Source: Erythrophleum ivorense (lineage: Eukaryota > Streptophyta > Magnoliopsida > Fabales > Fabaceae). Taken from it: DNA of 64,000 bases. Made by a program: the position numbers and the translations under genes. Of this stretch, positions 37,063 to 49,139 are shown in pieces (position 1 is the first letter of the stretch; every line of letters starts with the position of its first letter). The notes below the pieces were generated by a model. The model was not told the DNA's origin, searched no databases, and saw nothing but the letters and a program-made list of their open reading frames with translations. The stretch spans positions 878,001 to 942,000 of the forward strand of contig JAIUCV010000001.1 in NCBI GenBank assembly GCA_026724425.1, in the 5' to 3' direction.

Positions 37063-38520
37063 TGCGTCCTTCAGTAATCTTTTGTCTCCGTCTCCGGCAG
37101 TATGCATCGAGAGCGTCTCTCCTGGTTCATCTTGATCTCTAATTCTCATCGGTCTCCCATCATTATCCTTGTTCTTAATTACATGTAGAGTTCTTCTTTA
37201 GTTCTGGTAATATATTTTTGTCCATGTATTATAAGATTTGACTCTCATTGTGGTTGATCCAAGTCCTGAAAATTACGCACCTACTGTTCCTTTACTGCTT
37301 CCAGTTCCTCTTGTTTAGCATCCATCAATGTTTCTTTTCAGTTTTTACCTATGAAACATTAATGCTTATAAATGGAGTTATATCTTGTTCAATACATATC
37401 CATCACTTGTATGAGAGACTATATTCAAATAGCATTTGAAATTGTTGAATTTTTCTTTCTAATATATTGCAGAATATCTTGCACTTCTTACTTTTTATTT
37501 CTAAATTTCAGTTTGTTTCCTTTCTTTATTACTAATTTGTGGTTTTTCCCCTTCTTTAATTGGTTAAATTACTCTGACTCTTTATGATGATTTATAATTA
37601 AGGTTGGAATTGTTAATTAGGATTATAGTAAAGATGTTTTTTCAATCTTTAATATGTTTCTTTTTAACTAGGTAGCAGGTTCAGTACATAGGCGAAAATT
37701 TGTTTCTCTTGTAATTATGTTGTAGTAGTAGCTAGATATTTCATTTTCTAAATATGTGAAAACTTTCATGTTGCTATTGTAATTATAATATCTAGCGAAA
37801 AAAATAATATACTTTAGGTAAAAGAAAGAAGAGGCTTTTCCTGTGGTTTTGTATTGGTCAAAAAGTGAAACATAATAGAACTCAGTTTGGGGTGTGTTTT
37901 GTCTGGTGAGATTGATATAGGGAGAAAGAGTAGAGATAGATGTGTCTAAGAAGGAAAGCATGCAAAATTAGTATTGGCTATAAAATGGAGCTACCTAAAT
38001 TGAAATTTCTTGGTGAATCTTCTGATGTTAGTATAATTTTAATTCAATACTCTTCAGTCATTTTTAGAAAAGGTTGAGTCCAGAATGGTTGTTTCCTTTT
38101 TCTTTGTAAGAATAAGGTCCTTCGTTCAGCCAATAAAGGCTTAAGCAGTACATATTTGATCAAGGCCTGATTCATTCTATATTTCTCTTAACAATGAAGA
38201 GTAATATCTATTTTAATGCTATTAATTTTCTGATTCTTACATTTACAGCAACTTCAATCTGTTAGCTTTCCTACAAGTTTATCTCATCCTTCCCCTCTCA
38301 CTCTTTATCCTTTTTCTTTTCATTAATATGACTCCTTTTGCATTGGAGAAAAAATTAGGCACAAAATTTGCACAAGATTTTGTTGGAAAGTAACTGTAAG
38401 ATTAGGCAAAAAATTCGCACAACATTTTGTTGCACTTCCCTAAGCTTTAAGTTTTATTCTACATAAGCTGTGTGACTAGTGCATTTTTAATTTATTGAAT
38501 TTTGATGTTTTACCTGAAAG

Positions 38521-38740
38521 GATAACATAGTTTCCCGCATTGAAGTAAGAATTAGTGCATGGACCTTCCTTCCAATAGGTAATCATGCTATACCACACTG
38601 CAGCAATATTTTTTTTTCTTGATTTATTTTCTCTTTATTTTGGTTTTATCTGTCCCTAAAACCACTTCTACCATCAAAGAATGGTGAGCCTATTCAAATA
38701 TTGCACTATGAGAATGGTCAAAAATATGAAACACCTTTTG
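38521..38740 (+). pseudogene. Captured prolyl 4-hydroxylase gene fragment
   Basis: An exon at 38521-38577 reads DNIVSRIEVRISAWTFLP, followed by an intron-like stretch. A second exon from 38680 reads NGEPIQILHYENGQKYE and then FDFF. In plant collagen-type prolyl 4-hydroxylases these blocks are adjacent (WTFLP then ENGE, HYENGQKYEPHFDYF), just before the iron-binding His-X-Asp. Here the expected EPHFDYF reads ETPFDFF, so the His of that motif is missing. Neither the rest of the catalytic domain nor a start is present. The retained intron shows the capture was from DNA, not RNA. Confidence 0.75.
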
Positions 38741-39060
38741 ATTTCTTCCTTACTGCTACTCAACACATGAGGAAGTCTGAGACATTAAGACTTTATAACA
38801 TCTAAATACCTAAAACCAAGCTCAAATGCAATCCATGACTAGGACTATGAAAATTACTATTACGCCCATCTTCATAATTATTATTTCTTGGTGTGACAAT
38901 TAAAGTTTTTCCTTTTATAAATCTGTTATTTCCCCTGGTACTTAGCTTCTTGACAGCATTTTGGAAGGATGAATATTTGCATTTTAGTGGTGTGCCCCTT
39001 GTTAATTGTATTAGATATGGCTGATCAGTAATATCAAACATATACATTTAAACTTTACAG

Positions 39061-39160
39061 GTGGTGAAACTATGGCAAGAGAAGATATAATGGAAGCTAT
39101 TAAAAGAGAAAAGTTTGGAATTAATGAAAAGAAGTTGAGGCCCAGTACAAGAACAGAGGA
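39061..39160 (+). pseudogene. Captured fragment resembling an FtsH-like gene
   Basis: After a TTTACAG acceptor at 39060 the frame reads GGETMAREDIMEAIKREKFG, then INEKKLRPST, and then loses sense. This resembles the C-terminal helices of a plant FtsH-like (FTSHI) chloroplast protein as I remember it. The assignment is less sure than for the neighbouring hydroxylase fragment. Confidence 0.45.
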
Positions 39161-39655
39161 GCCAATAAAGTTTGTGATTTTGTGCTATACAATTTACTCC
39201 TTGAATGGGATATTGTGCTGCAATGTTTGAGTTGCATGAATCATGAAGCAAGTTACAAAAAGAGTATCTTGCAAAAACCTAGATTAAGCACAAGAACAAA
39301 AAACAAGTATTGACAAAGCATGAACAAGATGAGGACTTCTACACTGAACAACGCCATGACCTATAGTTGCCCCCTTCTTCAACGTAGCATCAACCCTTTC
39401 AGAAAGGTTTAACATGTGATTGATTGTAACCTAGAAAAATAGGTAAGAAATACAGTTTAATGCTAGTGAGAAAAGACTTATACACTGAACAATCAGGGAT
39501 TTATATTATAGTTTCAATCCAAAGAATATACAAATTTACTTAATTTATGTTGTATCAAAGCTCTCAATGTACATAAACATATTGATTTCAATAAGATATC
39601 ATATTTCATTGTTGTTCTTGTGAATTATTTATGAAAAACTTAAGAAAGTGCTTAC

Positions 39656-42053
39656 TTAGTTGTGGTCATGCAAAATATCTCGAGTAAGCTCCAAGGAATC
39701 AAGTGACGGCATGGGAGTGCCTAGTGGTGCCTACATTATAAAACAACATTAATCATATTATAATCACACAATGACAAGAATTAAGCTATAAGTATTAAAA
39801 AATTAACTTCTTTTACCAATAACATCTCAATGAAAGTAAGATTATTCTTAATTGATTGAGGTGTAAATGGTGGCTGAGATACAAATGGAGGTGCATATGA
39901 TGATTGAGGTACAATGTTGGAGGTGTTACCTTGCATTTCATACCAGAGGCAGTGTTTATTAAAATTGTAGCCATTAATAATAAATTATAGATGTGGATAA
40001 TTTCATATCAGAAATGGGTTGCTTTGTAAATCTCGATCCAGTGATATAGTTTGTCTTCTTCTCTTAATTAAATGCTCCACCAAGTTTTAAGTCGTTTCTT
40101 CTTTCCTATGTCATCCCTTTTTTTGAATCCTTTTGCCTTTGGTGGTTCTGTGCTTGCATTGCTATTAGTTATTGAACTCTTTTGACTTAAAAGAATTTCG
40201 GTTGCTTGCTTGCTTGCTCAACTCTAAAATCCCTTTGTGTACAAATGAAAATGCTTCTAGACAATCAGCCACCTCAGTTGCTAATTTTATCATCATTGGA
40301 CAAAGTTGTCTATATCATTGTGTACTTTCTTGTCTAAGATCGGCTTGGATCTCATTTCCTTTAATATTATGTATGATACCGTTCATTGCATCTTTTGTCT
40401 ACCTCTTGATGATATATTGCTCTGGGAGTTTTTTTACATCCCTTACATCATATACTTTCAAAGCATGGTAACACAATATTCCATGTGTTTCAAATTTTCG
40501 ATAGTTGCATGAAATTGACTTGTCACGTGCATCAAACTGAACTCTCCACTCTCCTTCTTCATCAACCATAGAAATGATGTAGTTAAACAATGAATCTCCT
40601 TCATTCCTGTGTTTGATACAAGCTGCTACACAACAAGTCAAAGATAGGGTTTGTATAAACTTGAAAAAGTTGTCGTAGCATAGGAGAACTCTGCACAATC
40701 AATTGAGGTTTTTTTTCCCATGACTTAAACTCACGTTTCAACTCATTATACCTTCTACCCTCTACAATTCATTTAAAGTGCTTGAAAAATTGATTAATAT
40801 CTAAGTCTGGTCTCGTCATGCTCTTAATATCTGCATTCAAACTTTTACTTACTTGTGTACTTCGCATACCAAGTGTGAAAGCATTCTTCATATGACACCA
40901 TGCCTATTTTTCTTTTATTCTATAAATCGAGGTCAACCTAGTGTTTTTATTCACATTATAAGTGGAAAGCAACTGGCTCCATGCTTCTTCAAATTGATTT
41001 TCATCTTCGTACTGAAACATGCATTTTTTTAAATCACTTAGAAAGTTTGACCCCTTCTTCATCAAATTTCCCATATGTTTCATGCCGTTTTGCATTAAAT
41101 GCCACGTGCATAAGCCATGTTTCATTTCTGGAAGTATTTCATGCAATGCTCGTGTCATTGCTTGATCTTGATCAGTAAAAACTATAATCGAATTTTTTTG
41201 TTTGTGAGCCTCTAAGAAAGTCTCCAATAACCACTTGAATGACTCTGTTGTTTCGTCATATAGCAATACTGCCCTAAAAATGATCATGTCTTTATAGTAA
41301 TTGAAACCTGAAAGTATAGCTAGTGGTCTATGATCACGATTTGTACTATATGTAGTATCCATTGACACCACTTCACCAAAATAAGCATAATCAAGCAACA
41401 TCCTAGCATCAGCCTAAAAGACATTTGTAATATGCTCTTCCATATCCATTTGATAGGCATGATAAAATGACGAATTTTTTGCTAATTGGTTTTGGAAGTA
41501 GCGTAACAAACATCCAGCTTCTCCATATACCATGCTTCTTTGTCTCTTGGTCTTCAAATAATTTTTGGCATCTAATTGGGTGTAGCCTAAATTAGCTCTA
41601 CCTTCGGCGTGCATAGCCATAAGCTTAAAAGATGATTTTTGTTGAAGCTTAAAATCCTCAGCCAAATCGATCTCATAGGCTTGAACTTCGATTAATCTTC
41701 GTTGGGAAGCCAACATATGGACTGTTTCTGGAAGATAAAGTGGATGATTATACTCTTCAACAAATACATTGACTCTATATTTTTCCATCAACCCGTGTGA
41801 TGCACATTCTTGCTCCACAATTGGTTCTAGTCTCTGGACGGTGTGTCTGAAACTCTCTTTTGTCTTGTTTTCATACACCTTCTTTAGAACAAACATATCT
41901 ATATGTTATTATTTCCCCATTTTTCTTACTTCTAGCAAAAGAATGTTTCCTTGCTCCAAATCCAGTTCGGCTTGTATAAGTAACCAAAAACTTCTATGAT
42001 TCCTCTAAGTTATCAAATTCTAACCCAAGTTTAGGGATTAAATTACCCTCCAT
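39656..42053 (-). pseudogene. FAR1/MULE-type transposase, several stops
   Basis: Reading from ATG at 42053 gives the FAR1 zinc-binding region (PKLGLEFDN, TSRTGFGARKHSF, YVCSKEG) with a frameshift near 41790. It continues with the MULE transposase domain, including FGEVVSMDTTYSTN, IIVFTDQDQAM and HGLCTWHL with its Asp and His residues, and the SWIM finger as CNYRKFETHGILCYHALKV. The tail near 39860-39930 is Pro-rich, and a last segment ends LDSLELTRDILHDHN at 39656. At least six in-frame stops are present. Three TAG codons fall where the family has Trp (NVF-ADAR, EK-A, KR-TKDA). FAR1/FHY3 proteins are light-signalling factors derived from such transposases, but here the inverted repeats show this is still a transposon gene. 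Confidence 0.9.
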
Positions 42054-42911
42054 GATAATGATCCTTGAAAAAGAGAGGTTAACAAAGTTATTTAAGAAGT
42101 ATTAATATACTAAAATAAATATTATTTTAATAAAAAGACAATAATCAAAGAAATATACTTAATGAGTCAAATTAATAACTGAGGTAAAAAAAAGACAATT
42201 TAGTTAAAGATAGTGATCATTAATTTTTATATCAAGGATTACAATAAAAACAAATACTAAAATAAGATATGTAAAGTGTGACATTTATTTTTCTTATATG
42301 TTCTTGTTCTTTTATTCATTTTTTTATATGTATTTATTCTTTTATCAATTTTATTCATTTTCATAAAAAGCCTAAAACTTTGCAAAACAAAAACTTTGCA
42401 TTTATTTACTACAATTTTTTTTACATACTTTAGATATAAATAATGTTAAACTTTATAAAATCCAAATGAAATGTTTTATACTTTGCAAACTATATTTATA
42501 CATATTTTAAACTTTACATATATATATATTTATTTACATATATATTTACTTTAAATATATATATAATTAAATAATATTAAAAATTAAATTTATTTACATA
42601 TATACAAATGAAATACAAATATCATATATACTTTAAACAAATATATATACACATCCGAACACAAAATGGCTGGAGAAGAAAACAGGAGAAACAACGTTGA
42701 TGAAGATGATTAATGCAATACAAATATCATATATGCTTTCAAAATAGAAGAAAATGTCTCAATCAAGAGAAAACACTCAAGAGAAAATGTTGGAGAAGTT
42801 TAAACTTCCACTGCTCCAACTATGAAGCTTCCTGCCTATTTGGAATAGCCAAAAACGTTGATGAAGATGGTTTCCCGCAGCTGCCATCAACGTTCAGACG
42901 CTTTAAGTTTT

Positions 42912-43138
42912 CCTGTATCATTCATAATGAACCGACGACCATGATTGCACACAATGGACGCTAGAGATCTCACCAAGATCAACTGAACAAAACGACGTCA
43001 TTTGGATTAATGAGGATGCATGTCGCATGGTGAAGCGTCGATGCCGCGAGCAGTCAAGATTTAGAGCAGCAAAAAGGTGTCATTTCGACGCGAAGCAAGC
43101 GCTGAGCACTGATGAGAAGAGTAGGCGATTCAGACTCA
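42912..43138 (-). repeat. Right terminal inverted repeat of the Mutator-like element
   Basis: Reverse complement partner of 36841-37062. It starts on the inner side at TTCATAATGAACCGACGACC and ends on the outer side at GGCGATTCAGACTCA. Directly outside it is a (TG)n run. Confidence 0.9.
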
Positions 43139-43149
43139 GTTGAATATGT

Positions 43150-44690
43150 GTGTGTGTGTATGTGTAGTACATCTAAATAAATGCTTCTAATATGCATGCA
43201 CGTAGGATTCTCTTGCTCATTTTTTCATCAAAATTTAAAAAAAAAAGGTTTACGGATTATATTCTCTTCATAGCTAGTCCAAAAATTTCCATAAATAATA
43301 TGTGTCGTTTTATGTCATAATTATGACTCAAAAGATATCACAATTATCTAGTGGCCCCGACAATTTAATTTTCATTTTTTTGTTGAATAAATATATAATT
43401 GTTATTCTAGCATTATTTTTTTTGGGGCCAAATTTCTAGCATTATCTGAGATTAAAAAAGTGTTCTAAATTTTGTATATATTAACTTTTTATCCTGATAA
43501 ATATTTTAACACACTATCGGCAACTTCTTTGCAAATGAATTACTAACAATATGGTACCAAATTAAATTTTTTTATAATTATAAATAATATAATTGTGTCT
43601 TTATGAATTCATTTTATTTTTATAAAAAGAATGTTCCCATCACATATATGAGAATATTCAGTTAGATACACATTGGTATTTAAGAATTTGAACTGAGAAA
43701 CAAGGAGGCCAACCGTAAATGGGTTATATATAGAACATATTCCTCCACCCCCTTCAATGTTTTCTTTGAAAGTTAAAAATAGAGCAATTAATATTAATCT
43801 AGTTAGCGACCTAACTCGTCAATTGATATGACGAGTCAACCAAAAAAAAAAGTAATTAAATATTAGTTCAAACTAATTACAACATTAATAATAAATTTTC
43901 AAATGTAACAAAATATTTTTTTAAAAAATAGAATAAAATAAAATTAAATTAAATTTCAATTAATTTAAATTGTAAGTTTACATCTTATGAAGTGATGCAT
44001 AGTCTGCAAGAAAGCAACTATTTCATTTTCATTTTAGTCTGAAAGAGATATTTTATTATATTTTAAAATTTATATACTTTGTAATTCCGCACCTAAGTGT
44101 GATTTCCCCAAATGGCAGGATAAACATGGAATTTGGTATGGGAGGATAAACATGGCATTTGGTGTCTTATGGCGAGAAACTAGGCATTCACCTCCATTGA
44201 AAATGAGAGAAGAAAACAAGAACATGAAACCCAATGTCAAAGTCATTCACCCAACTGGTTCAGGAAGAGTATTTGGAGCAGAACAAAATGTATGGACAAT
44301 AAAATAGTTTAACGAACTCAATATACGTAATAAAAAGATTGAAGGTGTTGCATTTACTCAAAAGCCACACAGAGTGCCTTTGGAGACACGAAGTGACTTG
44401 TGAGGAATAATAGTGTAACTAGCATTACTGGGGCAAAGCTACCAACATATAATTCTTTTTGCTAAATTATACATAATTTGTATTCTTTTTTGCACAAAAA
44501 GAGGTCCTCTAAAAGAGAGAGTGACTGAGAGTGGAACCCATAAAGACAAGTTTTACTAGACTTTACTCACTCAATTATTCTCTCGCCCATCAAATCTCCT
44601 TCCGGGGAGGATTCATGTAAACTAGAGTGTGAGCTGCCTCTAAGAAAAATAAAAGGTAAGTTGTTCATAAAAGCAAGAAGGTAAACTTAG
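43150..44690. other. AT-rich spacer and 3' side of the DUF3598 gene
   Basis: No gene is recognised. Bases 44090-44640 are less AT-rich, with purine-rich stretches, but no frame looks like a known protein. The 3' UTR of the DUF3598 gene should lie immediately left of 44694. Confidence 0.5.
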
Positions 44691-44693
44691 AAT

Positions 44694-47600
44694 TCACAAT
44701 TTAGTCTCAGAAAAGTGAGTGTAAGAGACAGCCAAGCCTTCCAGATCATAAGTGCGAACCAGTCTTTGTCTCTTGTGTGGAGTCTCAAGCCAACAAAACT
44801 CCAAATGGAAAGACTTTGATTCTGCAACACTTTTTGCTACATCACATGGACAGCCCATGTACATCCCACCAGGCAATAGCGTTATCTGGTATCCTCCATC
44901 GAATGTAACCAAATTGTCTGATTTTGTACCCTTCCAACGCACATTTGTAGTGACGTTTTCCCTGTTAGATGTTGAAGTAACAACCTGACACACAAAAGCA
45001 GGGAGGTGTTAATTATACAACATTTTTTTTATCCTACAAGATATTAAGGTAAAAGGGAAGGGACTTCTTCTTTTGGTGTTTACAAACTATCAACGTTTTC
45101 CAATAAAAATATGTCATATGAAAAAAGTTTGATTCTTATAATTTTTTTTTAATTTTTAATTTGATTCTTATAATTTAAAACTTTTTACTTAGATCCTTAA
45201 AATTTTAAGAATTTTTAATTTAGTCTTTGTCATTAAATTTCCATCAATGTACCATTAAATTTTGTTGATATAATCAATCATGTGTTATCTTAACACCCTA
45301 TTTATGCATGATTTATGCTGATAAAAAGGATAAAAATAGATAATAAAATAAATTAACTTGCATATGTAGAATGAGATGCAAACTATATTAAATGGCCTGG
45401 ATGAATTGGCTTAAATCTATAGTATTCAAAGTCCTAATATGGCACATGATTAGTCATGCCAATAGAATCCAACGGCATATTGATGAAGATTTAATGGCAT
45501 GGACTAAATTAAAAAAATTTTAAACTTTTGGGATCTAATTATAAATTTTTAAATTATAAAGACTAAATTATAAATTATAGGAACCAAAAGAATAACAGAA
45601 TTTTTTATTTTTTAAAGGTAGAATCATGTGGAACTGAATAGTATAAAATATCCATTAATTTGTCATTATGTCTTTACTAGAAAAGTTGATAGCAAACACG
45701 TTTTATCCTAATAGGAATAACTTAATGATCAAATATCTACCAGCAAAACCCAAAAAGAGTAGTGGAAAGGGTAAGGATACGTCACCCAACTCAATGAGAT
45801 ATTATCATTTGCCAAGCAGTAGAGCAAGGTAAAAGAGCATTTACAAACAAAAATCAATGAGCTCCAATGCCCAAACAAGTGAAACCCATTGAAACATAGT
45901 TACTATAGGGGCATGAACTGTATCTGTTATTGAAAGTTCACTTTTATTTCTTAATCGTGCAAATATAATAGCTTTGCCACCGATCAATGCTTTCATCTCT
46001 TAAGCTGCAACTCAATACAATTGGGCACTGAGCGGTACATTTTGCTGTTATTCATTTGCTTAAGGTGTAGCATACCTGATTAAGCTGGCCATCATCATCC
46101 ATTTCAAGTAATACAACTGTATCAGCTTCAGAAATCGTAGATCCATACACACCACTACGTTTTGTAACAGAGTGACCTTTCCACTTGCCAAGAAAGGGTA
46201 AAATCCTATTCCCCGCGTCCTGTCATGAATCCAAAGAAAGAAAAAGTGTCATACATGTCAGAAACCACTAACAAAAAAAACTTGTCATCAAGCTATATTC
46301 AAAAATTGGTAAACTTTTCAACAATTAAAGATTTCCTTCATAATATAAAATATATACAAGCCAGTGTTTGTGAGTGGGTGAATTTGTATTATACATAAGC
46401 ATAAGAATGAAAAATTGTACTTATCCCAAGTACCATTGAACTGGCAAGTAGAGGAGAAGACCCATCACTTTTTTGCTCTAGGAAAATGATAAGCATATCT
46501 ACAATTCCTTTTGGATCCAAAATGTGAAAGGCTCTTGCTCGCGTATCTGTCTGTAGAGAATACAGGCAATTCTCACACACAACAGAAGGTCGACGAGAGG
46601 GAAGCTTTAGATTTCTGCATGGTAAGGAAGTGGATAGAGTAAGCAGTAGAAATATAAGGTGTACATATGTGTTTGCATGAAGGTGTACATATATAAGCTA
46701 AATCACCACTTGACAAACTAGCAACATTTTCATCTATATGGGAAGAAGGTTCTCAGTATCGAAGTACAGTAGTAGACTGTATTTGTAGTTGTGCATATTA
46801 GGAAAGGTCCAGATTAATCAAAATGAAGAAGTCAATCAGACTGAATACTTAAAGAAACATTTGAAAACTAGTTTTCCATAAAGGCCATCTAATCACATTG
46901 CATCATTCTTTGAGCTATTCTAAGCTGTGTCAGTATATACGGAAAATATTATGGTTAAATAGTATGATGTAAATAATCATGTAGCATAGGCATTTCTGCC
47001 CGCCTACTTCTTAAGCCCATATGTTGGTGCACGAGAATTGACGACTCGATGGCAATACTGGCATGGAGTTGTCAAATAATAGGCCCCTGGAAACTAGGAT
47101 TTTAGATTTATATTGAATTTACTGCACTAATCAGGAAGTTGGTTTAACTAGAATAATCAGCTCAGAGACTTCAATTAATTATTCGAATTTCTGATCCCCA
47201 TAGGTGTATTTTTCCTAATAGGAACACTTTAAAATCACCTATTATTTTATATTGCTTGAATTTTTTCTGATTGTCATTTATTTTTGAAAAAGGGAGGCTT
47301 GAATATCTTCAAGTATGGTACAGGGAAGTAAAGGAACTCCTTCATCAAATTGAAAATCATCATCATCAAGAGCTAAAACCACGAAAGGACATATCAAAAT
47401 AAACGCAAAACAGCTTCTTCTTTTTTCTTTTATTTTATTTTTGCCTTTTTTAACTAAGTTTTATTTTTATCATTTAGTCCACCATTACCACATGCCTCAA
47501 TTAATATCACTTAAACTATAGACCTTAAGCACCACAGTTTGAACCCTGTATTAGTCACGATGATGCATAACAAGTTGTCGGTATCATGCATGTTAATCAC

Positions 47601-49131
47601 AAGTCCAGAGTAAAACTAGTTAGTATGTCATCTCTATGCAATGGAAAAACAAAAGAGGTAAAGCATGTTCTGTATCTCTGTTACTATCCACACCAGCTGC
47701 AGCCTCATTTTCATTTACGAATGTATGCAACTGCATCCTATGACAGTAAAACATTCCACCTGCCTAGAAAACAATCAAATAGTGCTTGAAGACCTTACAG
47801 GGAATCACTTACTTTGGTGATTCTTCACCGGTGTCATCTTCTCCAAGAACCCCTTGCCTTAATACTGTTTCCAACATGTCAGCTGTCTGGTACCTCAGGG
47901 AAAACGCTCTCTCAGACGGAAAAAAGCCAATCTGCAGGCTAATCATAGTGGATATTTTACAGAAGACAAAGGGATCACAGTATATAAGGCATAGATACTC
48001 CTTCCATAAAAAGAAATTGATGATTATGTGTAGTCTAAACCTTTGAGCAATAGGAGAAAAACTCACTTGCTGGTATTTGTCAATAGTAAACATATTGGTT
48101 TCTTTGATTTTGTACTCTGCCCACTCTGGTTGCTCATCATATCCAGAAATTGAAGTACTTGATGAAGGTTGCTTAATGTATAGACTACAAGAAGCAATAT
48201 AATTAATCAATCAAAGATTTGTAACTTCTAATGGTTGTATAGCAGTATAGTTAGATTTATGTCAAAGTTAGCTCTAAAGAACTCATTAGCACAGCGTTAC
48301 TTTATGAACAATTTGATTGAATCCACTGGATAGATGAAACAAGGGAGATATATGATATATTGCCATCTTGACCATAACATCTAGGATGTTAGTCAACATC
48401 CAAGATATCTGTGTTACACTGATATAATAGATAATGAGTCTCATCCAAGATATGGTCTCATAGGATGACACCATTTTGGTAGTATTTCACACCCCTCAGA
48501 AACCACTAGGATATGACATCACACCCCCTTTCGACTTTAACTCACATAATATACCAATTCTATCGTTTCTATGTTAAAAGGTCATACCAAATATGAACAT
48601 CTTAATTACCATGGTTTCCAAGATACGATAAAATGTGAGTTAGACCAAGTGCCTCCATGAAAAGCTTATCTGTTCCTTTTCCTTTTTTAAGTAAAAAAAG
48701 AGCCATAAGAAGCTTACGTTTGAATGAGACTCAAGAGATGATCTTCCCCATAAGAACTTGCTGAAAGCTTCGTACTTAATTGTTGCAACAAATGCCCATA
48801 AGCGTCAAATTGCTATAAAAGGGAAGGGAGAAGGTTTAGTACGGCAAAAACACAAAATTACTGCATCAAGAATATATTCCATTGTAATGCTTACATAGAA
48901 AGAGCCATTCCACTTTCCCATATTAAGCTCGATGAAGCTATGAAGATTGTCTATGCTCAGTGCTGCTTCTTCCACTGTCGGGGACGATGGTAAATTCGAG
49001 GCTTGGATTCTGGAAACGGAGCATGAAAAGTGCGTTGGGTTTGATAGATTCACCGAAAAGGCTCGAACTTTCTCGGGGTTCGGTAATTTGAGAACAGAAG
49101 GGATTGAAACTGAGTAGTGAATGGAAGCCAT
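44694..49131 (-). CDS. DUF3598-domain protein, probably plastid-located
   Basis: Seven exons join in frame: 49131-48895, 48812-48718, 48184-48067, 47931-47813, 46614-46434, 46219-46076 and 44984-44694, giving about 394 residues. All introns are GT-AG. The start MASIHYSVSIPSV is followed by a Ser-rich, acid-poor stretch that fits a chloroplast transit peptide. An in-frame ATG 63 bases upstream at 49194 would add a hydrophobic stretch and is less likely. The body matches a protein family conserved in cyanobacteria and plants: NMGKWNGSFYQFDAYGHLLQ at the start of the domain, FLGKWKGHS in the middle, and a final block with GGYQITLLPGGMYMGCP, LEFCWLE and KRQRLVRTYD. This fold is a calycin-like barrel that may bind a small hydrophobic ligand. 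The function is not known to me. Intron 6 contains a foldback element. Confidence 0.88.
45128..45597. repeat. Foldback element with about 165-bp inverted arms in intron 6
   Basis: The left arm reads through TTGATTCTTATAATTT, AATTTAGTCTTTGTCATT and TCAATCATGTG. The reverse complement of the right arm reads TTGGTTCCTATAATTT, AATTTAGTCCATGCCATT and CTAATCATGTG in the same order. Total length is about 470 bases with a spacer of about 140. Nothing is encoded. In the DUF3598 pre-mRNA it would form a long hairpin. Confidence 0.8.
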
Positions 49132-49139
49132 GGCTTCCG

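Larger units (their letters stand above)
36841..43138. mobile_element. Mutator-like element with long inverted repeats and captured genes
   Basis: Two inverted arms of about 220 bases bound 6.3 kb. Inside are a FAR1-type transposase pseudogene on the minus strand (39656-42053) and fragments of two unrelated host genes on the plus strand (38521-38740 and 39061-39160). Long terminal inverted repeats with a MULE/FAR1 transposase fit the Mutator superfamily, and carriage of host exons with an intron fits Pack-MULE behaviour. A 9-bp target duplication is not visible at the present edges. Confidence 0.8.
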
